A stretch of DNA of 64,000 nt, taken from NCBI GenBank assembly GCA_963821735.1, contig CAWGFK010000002.1:868001-932000 (forward strand), written 5' to 3'. Shown one piece after another: positions 36,778-47,564 of the stretch; the stretch's first letter is position 1; each line of letters starts with the position of its first letter. The notes under the pieces are model-generated. The model searched no databases and was not told where the DNA came from. It saw nothing but the letters and a program-made list of their open reading frames with translations. The translations under genes and the position numbers were made by a program. The stretch is from Laspinema sp963821735. Its GTDB lineage: Bacteria > Cyanobacteriota > Cyanobacteriia > Cyanobacteriales > Laspinemataceae.

Positions 36778-37332
36778 ATGCGTTCCATTCCTTATCAACC
36801 TTTCCTGCTGCGATTATTGCATGGTTTGAATGCCATTTTAGTCCTCGGGGCTTTCATTACTGGCTTTTTGGTTTATGATAGCTGGGATGGGCGCTGGGGT
36901 GGCCTAAGCCTATCCGCAGCGAACCGAAATCTGATTGATATTCATGGTACATTTGGCTTTTTATTATTCTTTATTTTGATAGCCTTTGCTATTTACAGTC
37001 TGCGAGTTGGACGACACCGTTTGGCGGCCAAAAATTCTCTTTCCAAACTCCGCAATGTTGGAAAACCGAGTTGGTGGGTTGCCTTACATCGGATTGCCAA
37101 TACCGTCATCTTATTAGCAGCGGGATTAGCGGTAGTTTCTGGTAAGTTTCAGGATGAAAACTGGCTACCCCAGGGACAGATGAATCAACCGGCTTATTTT
37201 CTCCATTTGACTGCCTGGATCTTGATAGGATTAGCCCTCGCTCTTCCACCTGCTATTGAGTGCAAAAGTGGGAGGAATCCCCCTGTGGCAATCCATGATT
37301 CAAACCGGCTATCGATCGCCAGAAAGTCCTAA
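36778..37332 (+). CDS. Cytochrome b-like membrane protein
   Basis: 184 aa, four membrane helices with His residues suited to haem binding: LLRLLHGLNAIL, LIDIHGTFGFLL, VALHRIANTV and YFLHLTAWIL. It fits the diheme cytochrome b561/hydrogenase b-subunit superfamily. It may pass electrons across the membrane; the partner is not in the window. Confidence 0.8.
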   Translation: MRSIPYQPFLLRLLHGLNAILVLGAFITGFLVYDSWDGRWGGLSLSAANRNLIDIHGTFGFLLFFILIAFAIYSLRVGRHRLAAKNSLSKLRNVGKPSWWVALHRIANTVILLAAGLAVVSGKFQDENWLPQGQMNQPAYFLHLTAWILIGLALALPPAIECKSGRNPPVAIHDSNRLSIARKS

Positions 37333-37506
37333 GTTATGGCCCCAAAAAATCCGGAACTGGTTGCGCCATCCCCACTGGTAGAGAGAGTCAGTTCTCCTGA
37401 ATAATCGGTTTTGCTGCGGCTTCTAAAGCCTAACTCACCCAGATTTCCTAAACTAGGGTACAATCAAACCTTGCCACTCTCAATAGAAATCAACAGAGGG
37501 TCAGAC

Positions 37507-38076
37507 ATGATTAATTACATTAGCTTGATGCTAATTAACTTAGTAGCCGGTCATTTTTTGCTGGCTTACTATATTTATGATGGATTAGACAATATCCGAC
37601 AAAAACGCTGGATTCCTGGCTTTGGAATGACAGGTGCAGTGGCGTTAGTTACCGGGTTACACATGATTTGGACTTGGCCGATTCGCGGCAGTTTTAATGT
37701 AGCCTTTGGGGAAATGTCCGTGTTATTTGGAATTGTCTTTATGGGTGCAGCATTCGCCCTAGCTGCGGATTGGGATTTGATTACCGTCACGATTTACGCC
37801 TTTTTTGCCGGTTTAGCCTCGATTGTGGTCGGGGTACGAATCATTAATTTAGACATGACGAGACGGCCTTTAATGTCCGGAATTGGCTTTATTATTTCGG
37901 GACTCGGCGGTGTTTTAGCCACGCCATCGCTTTATCTGAGGAATAGTTCAACTCTGCGAATTGTTGGGGCAGTTGCCATTGCCATCGCGGGTCTAATTTG
38001 GGCGATTACGGGCTATATGTCCTATTGGGGACATTTAGAAAGCTATTCCGATTGGGTTCCACCTACAATGAGATAA
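37507..38076 (+). CDS. DUF981 family membrane protein
   Basis: 189 aa from ATG 37507 (after GAGGGTCAGAC). Six hydrophobic helices; HMIWTWPIRGSFNVAFGE and GHFLLAYYIYDGL agree with DUF981. Function unknown to me. Ends at a strong bidirectional terminator. Confidence 0.75.
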   Translation: MINYISLMLINLVAGHFLLAYYIYDGLDNIRQKRWIPGFGMTGAVALVTGLHMIWTWPIRGSFNVAFGEMSVLFGIVFMGAAFALAADWDLITVTIYAFFAGLASIVVGVRIINLDMTRRPLMSGIGFIISGLGGVLATPSLYLRNSSTLRIVGAVAIAIAGLIWAITGYMSYWGHLESYSDWVPPTMR

Positions 38077-38081
38077 AAAAA

Positions 38082-38110
38082 TCCGGGATAAGGCACTGCC
38101 TTGTCCCGGA
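38082..38110. terminator. Bidirectional terminator
   Basis: TCCGGGATAAGGCA / TGCCTTGTCCCGGA, one mismatch, 1-nt gap; AAAAAAA precedes it, giving a T-run for the minus-strand lipoprotein gene. Serves two convergent genes. Confidence 0.8.
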
Positions 38111-38135
38111 ATGGATGGGATAAACTGAGACTAAT

Positions 38136-39065
38136 TTACTGAACGGTTACCCAAAACTCGGCGGCAATCATTTCACCATTGCGGTTAAATTCTCCCCACA
38201 TTTTATAATTTCCCGGTTCTGGAAACTGGGTCATAAATTCAATATGTCCCGGACCCTGATTGGGCATCGGATGAGCATGAATATAGTCTGCTTCTGTAGG
38301 GGAATCCGATTGTTTAACAATCACTAAATGACCCAATTCTCCTAGATAAGGCTGCAAATCTGTAACCGGGGTTTGAGTCTGAGTATCTTCTAAATGGAAA
38401 GCAATGGTAAGGGGTTCACCGGCGGAAATTTCCTCTGAGGGTAGCATCAATCCCACCTCGGTATTCCCCAGGGTTTGCGATCGCGTTAAAGTCATCTCTC
38501 TCGGTGGCGGTGGATTTCCCTCTACCGTAGTTTTTAATGCTGAAACTCGTTGTGCATCCCCTGTTGGTTTGTAATCGGCAAATAGGGTATAATTTCCCCC
38601 ACTGGGAAAAATATTTTCCACTTGAAATTGTCCCGCTTCATTCTGAGTCGGATGGACATGAGAGAAGAACTGCAAATCATCACTCACCACAATCAAGTGC
38701 ATCGGTTTTTCATGGACAATATCAAATTCAGAGACTGGATTTCCAGCGGTATCTTGAATCTCAATCCCTAAAACAACGGGTAGGTTGGCAGCGATCGTCG
38801 AGGGAACTGTGAGTTTTGCAAGAGTCGCCTGCTGCGGTTCCCCGTGACCCTCCCCTGAATGTTCTGAATGAGAATCCGAGTGATGCTGCTGATGATGCTG
38901 ATGATGTTGATGATGTCCATCTCCCATCATCGCTTCAGCGTGATTAGATTCGATCCCTTCTACCTCGGAGGATTTATTTAACGATGCCTCGGAGGTGGGG
39001 GTGTAACAACCGGGAATGACCAATAAACTAGAGGCGATCGCAGCGGCAATAACCAACCGATTCAT
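38136..39065 (-). CDS. His-rich lipoprotein, probable metal-binding
   Basis: 309 aa. Signal with lipobox VIPGC (Cys about residue 20). Residues 50-75 are a dense His stretch (HHQHHQHHQQHHSDSHSEHS). Then come two beta-sandwich-like halves, each with an HVHP-like motif (FFSHVHPTQNE and YIHAHPMPNQG), recalling copper-handling secreted proteins. Likely binds copper, zinc or another metal in the periplasm. Exact family not assigned. Confidence 0.7.
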   Translation of the reverse strand: MNRLVIAAAIASSLLVIPGCYTPTSEASLNKSSEVEGIESNHAEAMMGDGHHQHHQHHQQHHSDSHSEHSGEGHGEPQQATLAKLTVPSTIAANLPVVLGIEIQDTAGNPVSEFDIVHEKPMHLIVVSDDLQFFSHVHPTQNEAGQFQVENIFPSGGNYTLFADYKPTGDAQRVSALKTTVEGNPPPPREMTLTRSQTLGNTEVGLMLPSEEISAGEPLTIAFHLEDTQTQTPVTDLQPYLGELGHLVIVKQSDSPTEADYIHAHPMPNQGPGHIEFMTQFPEPGNYKMWGEFNRNGEMIAAEFWVTVQ

Positions 39066-39310
39066 GACTGTTTATCCTGTTTTTGTGTAAGAGAATCTGG
39101 GGGATAGTGTAAACTAAAATACAGAAGATATCAAAAACTAAATCCCTCTTCGCCGGATCTATCTGTATTCTAGCCATTTTTAGGGAAGTTGCTTCATTGA
39201 TTGGTTTTTTATGATAAAATTTTTCCAACTCATCAAACATAATGGTCAAAACTTCATCATTGTTGAGTTTGCCATAAAATTATGAAATTGAAATGAAATA
39301 CCCTCTCCCC

Positions 39311-39423
39311 GTTTGTAGTAACGACTTCAGTCGTTTCTGGGGTCCGATAATCCAATTTCAATCCTTCTCCCCTGTTTGTAGTAACGACTTCAGTCGTTTC
39401 CGGGGTCCGATAATCCAATTTCA
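39311..39423. repeat. Two 63-bp tandem units with the ACGACTTCAGTCGT palindrome
   Basis: Each unit reads GTTTGTAGTAACGACTTCAG then TCGTTT[CT]NGGGGTCCGA and TAATCCAATTTCA. The same palindrome recurs near 39662, 39692, 63208 and 63246, and inside a gene at 48066. Confidence 0.85.
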
Positions 39424-39469
39424 GAAATCAGCGGGAGTTTGAACTCTAGCCCTGTCAAGGTGTGTAGAT

Positions 39470-39609
39470 TGTAGGGGCGCAATGCTTGCGCCCTTGGGGC
39501 GCAAGCATTGCGCCCCTACAAGAAATAACGATTTTTCCTCATTAAATTTATGCCCAATTGTGGGCGCAAGCATTGCGCCCCTACAAGAAATAACGATTTT
39601 TCGTCATTA
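39470..39609. repeat. Long hairpin and tandem units of GGGGCGCAAGCATTGCGCCCC type
   Basis: 39470-39493 and 39497-39520 form a perfect 24-bp stem with a 3-nt loop. A second unit follows with a 65-bp period (39562). A further copy is at 63100-63127. Confidence 0.85.
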
Positions 39610-39735
39610 CATTTACCACCTTGACAGGGCTAGAGTTTGAACTCCCAGAGAGATTGCAAAAGAAACGACTGAAGTCGTTACTACGAACATGAAGAAACGA
39701 CTGAAGTCGTGACGTTGAACTTCCTGCAAATTGAT

Positions 39736-42700
39736 TTACCAAGGACTGCCGATTAGGGTGAAGGCGGACCAATAATAGGGATGGGTTAAATCCGACTCAG
39801 AGAGATGGGCGATCGCCTCGGGTAAGGGGATTTCTTGATTAGCCGTATAAAGGATACCATTCTCTACCCGAACATTGCCTTGAATCATGGCAATTTGGGT
39901 TTGCCGGAGGGCTTCGGCTTTGATGGGGGCCTGACTTAAATGGTGATAAAATTCACTCATTAATCCAAAGGTTCCTTCATCAGAAACATACCATAAACTG
40001 GCTAGGGCAGTTTTAGCCCCTGCTTGGACTGCTAACCCGGCAAATCCTAATTCTGCTTGTTCATCCCCCACCGCAGTTCGACAGGCGGAGAGGACTAGCA
40101 ATTCTAACGGGGGGTCGTTAAAACCCAAGTTCTCGAATTTCATCCATTTTTAGCTTCCGGTCCCAGAGTTGAATATAGGAATTGCTGAGTTGTCCCGGTT
40201 CAAATTCTCCATGAGTTGCCAGATGAACGATGGAATATTGATGTTCCCTTCGTTCTCGTTTGAGGTTTTCTAAGGTAAACAATTCATTGATAAAGGCTTG
40301 CCCTTTTCGGACTTTTGTGGTAATTGTTTCTACTTCTATAGGAACGGCGGGTAAGGGGTCTAATTCCGTAAATTCAGAGGCCCCCATTGCTAAGACTTCC
40401 CGCGTTTTAATATCCGCATATCGGGTATCGGTTAAACTTAAGGAAGGCATCAGTCCGACGCTATATTTTTCCACGAGGAATTGATTACCATCATGGAGGG
40501 CGGCGAGGGGAAGAGTTCGCAATCCGTTATCCATGATGAAGGCTAAATTTTGAATATTTTGGGCTTTTAACTCCGCTTCGATGGGGGCAATTATCCAGTT
40601 ATAAAGCTGTTGGGCGTTTTGCAAATAGCGGTTGCGCCGAATTCCTGTGGCGGTAATTTCTCCCCGAAAAGCATTGGCAGCTTTGATAACTTCGGCGCGA
40701 CTGGTGTTAGGAATTCGTTTGGGAATGGGTTGTCCCTCTCGGGTGACAATCAGGATTTCCAGTTGGTCCTCGTCCCGATCGCCCTCTAAATTGACTGGGG
40801 CAAACCTCACATAAATTAAGGCGGGTTTCACGCCGGTTTCTGCTTCGATATTCCCCATGAGGGTTTGCGCTTGGGTTAAGGATACCATTTGTCCCGGTGG
40901 AATCCCATGATGCTGACTAAAGTTATCCGTAAAGACTTGTTCCATTGTCCCCATGCCAGGATCAATGTTTTGGGCAACGGATTCCCGAAAGTTACCCAAA
41001 GCAGGTCCTTGATTTCCTTCGCTGGAATTCTGTTCGATCGCCGATCGCACGGTTTCAGTTATGCTTTGTGGGATCTGGAGTATGGGCGGTTCTCCGAGGG
41101 TTTGCCGGGGAGTTTCTGTCAACAAAGGTGGTACGGGTTCGGGAGTGGTGAGGGTGGGTTCCACTTCTGGGGTAGGGGGTACAATCTCCTCAGAGGCGAT
41201 CGCCGGGGTATCGATGGTTGCAGGGGCGATCGACGGGGGTTCAATGGTGGGGGCAACCACCGCGTTTGTTTCTTCCACAACCGGCGATTCAACGGCAACC
41301 GGGGGAGAGGTTTCCTCTGGGGATACCTCTGCTGGGGACACTTCTGCGCTGGGTTCCCCTACTGCGGGGGTTTCCGATGCTGTTTGCGTGGTTGCTGGGG
41401 TTTGCGATGGCAAGGGTTGTATATCGGTGGGCCCCGGTGTAATCCTCGGGGTTGAAATGGGTTCTTCGATAGGTTCTTCGATGGGTTCTTCGATGGGTTC
41501 TTCGATGGGTTCTTCGATGGGTTCTTCGATAGGTTCTTCGGGTTCTTCTGGCGGTATCACTTCCCCGGTGATCACGCCAATATTCCCCCGCGTTACGGGA
41601 CCGAGGAAGGATTCGCCTAAAGTGAGTGTCTCGCTGCCGGTGGTAATCACCCCAGCAGTTCCGTTGCTACTATTCTCTCCAATCACAAAGGGAATTTCTA
41701 GGTCCCCTCCTCCATGAGTGAGGGAAATGGAACCGCCGCCTTGTCCCCCTGCCGAGGAAATACTGGCGGTTTCTCCGTTGCGATCGCTAAAGGTATTGGT
41801 TGCCCGGAAAAACTGTCCGGTTTGGATAAAGATATCTCCTCCCGCCCCAGAATTTCCCCCTTGGGCGTTGATATATCCCACTTCTGTATCATTTTCCGGG
41901 TCAATAAAGACATTCCCGCCACTGCCGATACTGCCGGAGGAATCAATGTTACCCACTTGAATGCGATCGCGGGCAATGACGCGGATATTTCCCCCGGTTT
42001 CTCCGGTGGAAATCAAGTCTCCGGCAAGGGTTGCGGCATTGGGCGCTTCAATGGTGACTGCGCCTCCGGTTCCTGTAGGATTGGAACTATTTAGGTTACC
42101 AGCATTGGTATCCCCCGTATTATTAATCACCGCAATTGCACCGCCAGATGTGGTAATATTTCCCACGGTTAGCTGATTATTGGCGGTAACATTCACACTT
42201 CCCCCCGTTGTGGTAATGTCCCCCTCCAGTTGAATCTGATCGGCAGAAATCGCCACGGTATTAGCGTTAATCGGGTCAGTTGCCGTAACGGATGTGGCAT
42301 CGCTAATCTCAAATTGTGCGAGGGGAATTTGAGAACCGACTGCTTGATTCAGGGTGATGCCGCCTCCTGCACTTAGGGTCAAATTAATGGGGGAGGTGAG
42401 ACTATCTACGAATCCATTGAACTGGATATCCCCAGTTTCGGAGGCGATCGCTGTGTTATCAATCAGGCGTAAGTCATTATTGAGGATAATATCCCCAAGG
42501 GTACGAAGTTCCGAGGATAACTGGATTGTATTCCCGCTGGCAGTTGTCCCCGCCAGGGGTTGAGTTCCTCCGACTGCCCCTAACCATTCCACATCCCCAG
42601 TCCCTGCCTGGAGGGTAAGTTGGTGAGGTCCGTTCACGGTTCGCTCAAAGGTGATTGTACCATCACCGGGACCTGTATTTAGGGTGACATCGGCAGCGAG

Positions 42701-45700
42701 TGTCACATTGCCATCAAGAACAATATCGGTCCCGTCGGTTTCAATTCCATCAGTGAGTTCAATCTCGTTGGCAAAGAAGGTAAAATCAGTGCCCAGACTG
42801 CCGCGTAAGAGTCCTAACAAGGAGATAATTCCGTTGCCGCCTTGGAAGAAAAAGGACTGGTTAGAGAGGGTGAGAGGGGCGATCGCAATTAACCCGGTAC
42901 TATCAATCCGCCCGATGGTAATTTGGGTAAATCCTGGTTGAAATAGATTGAGTTCCGGGAGGGAGAGGTTCAGGGCATTATTGCTAAAGGTTCCGCCAAT
43001 TTGAATATTGCGATCGCTAGAACCAGGGGATAAAACTGCTAATCCTGTCCCACTAATTGCACCCCCAAACTCCATCTCGTTGGCGGTTAAACTCAAATTG
43101 CCGGTCCCGGCATTGAGGGTATTATTAAAGGAGAGACTGCCGGTTCCAGCGGAGATTTCTGGGGTTCCTGTTAAGCTAACGGGGCTATTAAAACTGATAT
43201 TTTGGTTCGTTGTCGTGAGATTATTTCCCAAAATTACGGGTCCGGTTCCGGTTTGGGAAAATAACCCAGCAAGATTTAATAATCCAACCAGGTTGAGGGT
43301 TCCGCTATTGTTGATTCCTAGGGTTCCTCCGGCAGTGGTGTTGATGGTATTCAGGGTGATGTCACTGCCGGAGAGATTGATGCCTCCACTCCCGACGTTT
43401 AAATCAGCGGTTTCCAGGATTCCCCCGGCGATCGTCAGTTGAGTTAAGGGAGAAATACCCCCGAGGGTTTCAGTTAATTGCACATTTCCGGTTCCTGCTG
43501 TCAAAGTCAGGGGAAAAGTACCATCCACTGTCCCGGTGAAGTTAATGGGACCATTGCTAATCGTTGTATCGAGAGTAACCGGAGATGCCACAGTAATGGG
43601 TGCATTCACGGTTACCCCATTCACTCCCTGGGTGGTAATATTGTTAGTGAGTTGGGTCGTGTTGGTACTATTAATGGTGAGGGAGGAGAGGGGGGTGATA
43701 TCCCCGATCGCCGGGAGGGTGACTGTCCCATTTCCGGAAGTCAGGGTGAGGGGAAAATTGCCATTGACTGCCACCTGTTAAGGCGATTGTGCCATTGCCG
43801 GTACTACTGTTCAGGGTGACGGGTCCAGTTAAGTTAATCCCTCCAGTTCCGGCGATCGCCACGCCATCAGGACCATTGGTGGTAATCGCATTCCCTAGGG
43901 TAGCAATTCCTCCAGTTGTTACCGTGAGTGAGGACAAGGGCGTAATATCTCCCACCGCCCCAGATAAAGCAACGGTTCCAGTCGGTGGAAGTAACCGTCA
44001 GGGGTTCTGCACCATTTGCCCCCGCTAAGGTAATGCCGCCATTTCCCGATTGGATGGTGGTGGGAACAGTTAAGGATAAATTAGCACTAGAAATCGCCCC
44101 GTTGCCATCCACTCGCCCAATGGTTAGGGAAGTGAATCCTTCAAATGCACCTAAATCCGTAGCAGTAATATCTAATGTTCCTGCACCAATTTCTGTGGCG
44201 TTGCCCAAGGCAACGGGAGTATCCAGGTTAGCGGGTTGCAGGGTAATCAATCCGCTTCCCGTTACGGTTCCGCCAAAGCTGAGTTCATCTCCGGTTAAGG
44301 TGAGGTTGCCTGGGATGGTAACATTGTTACCATAAACTTGCCCAGTCGCCCCAGTGGTGGTAACATCGCCATTGAGTTGGGTCGTTCCCCCGGCATTCGT
44401 CGTCAGACTGGCAGCATTGATGGGTCCGCCAAAGCTGGTAATTCCGGTACTATTCACGGTCAAATCCCCAATTGGGGTGACCCCGCCAATTTCTCCGGTG
44501 ATGCTAATCTCCCCAATTCCTGCATCTAAGGTGAGGGATTGAGTCCCATTCACCAGTCCGGTGAGGGTAATTGCACCATCCCCTGACGTGAGGGTAACGG
44601 GATTACCTCCCAAGGTGACATCTCCCTGAATGGCGATCGGTTGGTTCACCGTGGTGAGATTAGAATTGAGAGTGGTTGCACCTTGTAGGGTGATTGAAGC
44701 GATACCCACTGCCTCAAGCGGACTATTGACATTAATGGTGCCATTGGGCGATCGCACCGTCAGAGGCGCATCAATCGGGTTTTCAAAACTATCCAGAGTG
44801 ACGGTCCCAGTCCCATCCGCCCGTCCAATCGTCATCGAATCAAACCCCGAATTCAGGTTTCCGAATCCTAACTGAGTCAAGGTGAAACTGCCGGGGACAT
44901 CCGCCTCGGCATTAATCACAATCGGGGTATCCGGGGTACTCGGTTGCAGCAGTAAAATTCCCCCGTTGTTACTCTCCCCTGACTCTTCTGGGGGTAACTC
45001 TATCTGATTCCCTGTTAGTTCAACATTCCCCCCATTGTTGATCTCAGAACTACTAGAATCTAAAATGTTGCCGATACTGATACTTGTCCCAGCATTTACC
45101 ACCACATTCCCGCCTGTACCCGCAGTTCCATCCAAGGATTGAGCATTAGATAGAATTGTCGAGGTATCAACAGTCCCGTTCAATGCCTCTACCAGAATAT
45201 CGCCCCCATTACCCGCATTATTCCCGGGAACACCTGCCGGTACTATTGTAGAAGAATCCAGGGTTTGAACTAATATATTTCCCGTGTCACTGATGACTGT
45301 AATTGGCCCTCCGTTCCCGGTCCCAGAGTCTATAGAAAATGAACGGGTATCGATTGTGTTTACGGTTATATCCCCTGTCGCAGTTACCGTAACTGCACCC
45401 CCATTACCCGGGACACCGCCATCCACCAGATTTGTCGAGGAGTTGAGTGTTTCCGCCTCAATCGTGCCGTTCGTGGCATTTAAAGTAATTGCACCCCCGT
45501 CACTCGGACCAAAACCGACTCCGGTATTGATATTCCCAACCGTAATACTTGCGCCGGAAATGGATACACTTCTCCCTTCTGCCGAAATAGTATTTTGGGT
45601 ATTCTCCATCACAAATGAGCCAACTCCACTGCCATCAGCATCTGCCACAAAGGTAATAGAACCCGTTCCCGCTTCAAACCCGAGGTCCCCAACATCCAAA

Positions 45701-47209
45701 TTCAAGTCTTCAATGATAATATCATTGGTGGCCTCTAGGATAATATTGCCATTGCCCGGGAGAGTTTCTAAAAAGAATTCTGAAATTGTATAGGTTGCTG
45801 TTGGGTCGCCATCCTCGGCAAAAATCACCCCTTCCGGGTCTTCGGGATTGGGATTATCCTCAATTAGCTGCGGGTCATCCTCTGCACCAGTGGCACTCAC
45901 AATGATGATATCTTGTGGATCAAGCAGTAAAGTTCCTAAATTGCCATTGGGCGCACTTAGATCCACCGACCCCCGAAAAATCAGGTTTTGCTTGCCCGAT
46001 ACTTCTACAAATCCGCCATTTTGGGGTTCATCCCCCGGTTCGACCCCTCCCCGCGCATTGATTGTCCCCCGGAATGTGGTGGTATCATCGGCCCAAATAA
46101 TCACGCGACCCCCATCTCCCTCGGATAAGGCATCGGCAGAAATAATCGAATCCCGACTCACAAAGGTATCCGACGCATTGGGAACTGGACCTTCACCCTG
46201 ATACTCACCCCCGACCAAAACCGTACCCCCGCCATCCATCCCAGAAGCGTCTATATTCGCCCCGACAACGGCAACCCGATCGCCTAATACCTGGACTGTC
46301 CCGCCCGATTCTCCTGTTACATCAATATCACCGGAGGCAACAGCATCCCCAGATTCCACCGGAACCTGAGAGTGAGACCCCGTGAGGGCGACTGTCCCAT
46401 CGGGATTCACCTGTACCTGATTGGCATGACTCACCCCACTCCCAGTTAACAGTTCCGGCAAACTCAGGGGCGTGAGTTGGGAGGTGAGAGAATTTCCAGG
46501 AGAGGGAGTCACTTCCAAACTCAGTAAATGATTTTGCTTGCGAAATCCGTACCCGACTCTCTCCCGGAATTGCTGCAATAGTAATATTTCCCCCGGGAGA
46601 AGAAAGGGTTCCGGCATTGAGTACAACTCCTCCCAATAGGGTTAAATTCTGCCCCGGTGATAGGGTTAAGTTGCCTAAATTAGCAATCCCTCCCGGTTGG
46701 GAAATCTCAAAGGCAAATTGACTAGGAGTTCCGACTAAATTACCCCAATTATTGTCTCCCACTGCCTGAAACCAATCATTCCCAAACCCAATTCCTGTAG
46801 CGGTGGTTGCGGTAAATGAAGCAGGGACATTTAAGGAAGCATTGGGACCGAATAAAATCCCTGCTGGATTCATTAAAAATAGATTAGAATTGCCCCCGGT
46901 GATTTGAATGAGTCCATTAATAACCGAAGCATCTCCCCCTGTGACTCGTCCGAGGATATTCTGAATTTCTGGAGAGGATAAAAAGTTGGCAACTTGACCC
47001 GCATCTAGGCCAAATTGCTCAAAACTATGGAATAAATTAATGCGATCGCCCGACAGAGAACCCCCAGTAATATTAAACTGGTTCCCTTCAGAATTAACCT
47101 GAGTATTTGTCCCATCGGCAGCAGGGGCGATGGGTTGTGCAAAACTGGCGGGTGCAGTCAACACCGATGAAAGCACCAGCGCGATCGGCATCATGCTTAA
47201 TTTGTTCAT
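39736..47209 (-). pseudogene. Giant TPS-secreted filamentous-haemagglutinin/CHAT protease fusion, four frameshifts
   Basis: Adjacent frames 47209-46328, 46626-43867, 43955-43671, 43774-40118 and 40143-39736 join end to end. Each join needs one base removed, near 46532, 43980, 43772 and 40125. Repaired, they give 2489 aa. Order: signal peptide (MNKLSMMPIALVLSSVLTAP), TPS domain with NLFLMNPAGILFG and a haemagglutinin-like region (about 25-270), a very long beta-helix of G-x-I/V-T/L repeats, an E-E-P-I linker, and a C-terminal CHAT peptidase with the His in VHLATHGEF and Cys in VLSACRTAVG. TPS proteins cross the outer membrane through a TpsB pore, not found here; CHAT is a caspase-fold cysteine protease. 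A secreted protease with a surface fibre is implied, if the frameshifts are not real. Confidence 0.8.
41460..41545 (-). repeat. 12-bp tandem repeat coding the E-E-P-I linker
   Basis: Seven near-identical units TTCTTCGATGGG (plus strand), encoding repeated Glu-Glu-Pro-Ile between beta-helix and CHAT domain. Prone to length change. Confidence 0.85.
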
Positions 47210-47564
47210 CTTATAGCCCTATAGTCATTACCCGAACCCAGATAAAATGGCGACTGCAACTGGGGACCCTTTCCAGTTTCAAGGCATCTCGGACAAAATC
47301 CATTGGAGCAATCAAGCAGGCGATCGCACCTTAAATTAACCCGTTCAGCCCAAATCCTACCACAGGTTGCGTCTCCCCCAAAATCAACTATTTTATAACC
47401 TATGATTATATCACAGCAATATTTTTTTGTCAAAAAAGATTAAAAAAATAATCCAACCCATCCAACTCAACTGCACCCCCGAATCAGAGTCCTGCTGATT
47501 CGGGGTACATTCTCCGGATTTGTCTATTCCCAACCGGGCCAAGAATTGTATTTAATTTTCAACC
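47210..47564. other. Spacer between caspase and haemagglutinin-CHAT genes
   Basis: 355 bp. Contains an 11-bp hairpin CCCCGAATCAG / CTGATTCGGGG (47477-47505) that may end the caspase transcript, and A/T tracts near 47420-47450 that may belong to the next promoter. No gene. Confidence 0.55.
47477..47505 (-). terminator. Hairpin 60 bp after the caspase gene
   Basis: Perfect 11-bp stem, 7-nt loop, no T-run on the minus strand, so weak or factor-assisted termination is possible. Confidence 0.45.

Larger units (their letters stand above)
39066..39735. other. 670-bp repeat-rich spacer
   Basis: Filled with dispersed palindromes described separately (39311-39423, 39470-39609, 39660-39715). No gene seen. 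Confidence 0.7.

Noticed and set aside
39311..39423. Short repeats resembling a CRISPR array
   Set aside because: Only two units, 63-bp period with conserved content, no variable spacers, no cas genes.
41061..41717. Plus-strand ORF of 218 codons rich in G-S-S-M repeats
   Set aside because: Antisense of the E-E-P-I linker in the CHAT fusion gene.
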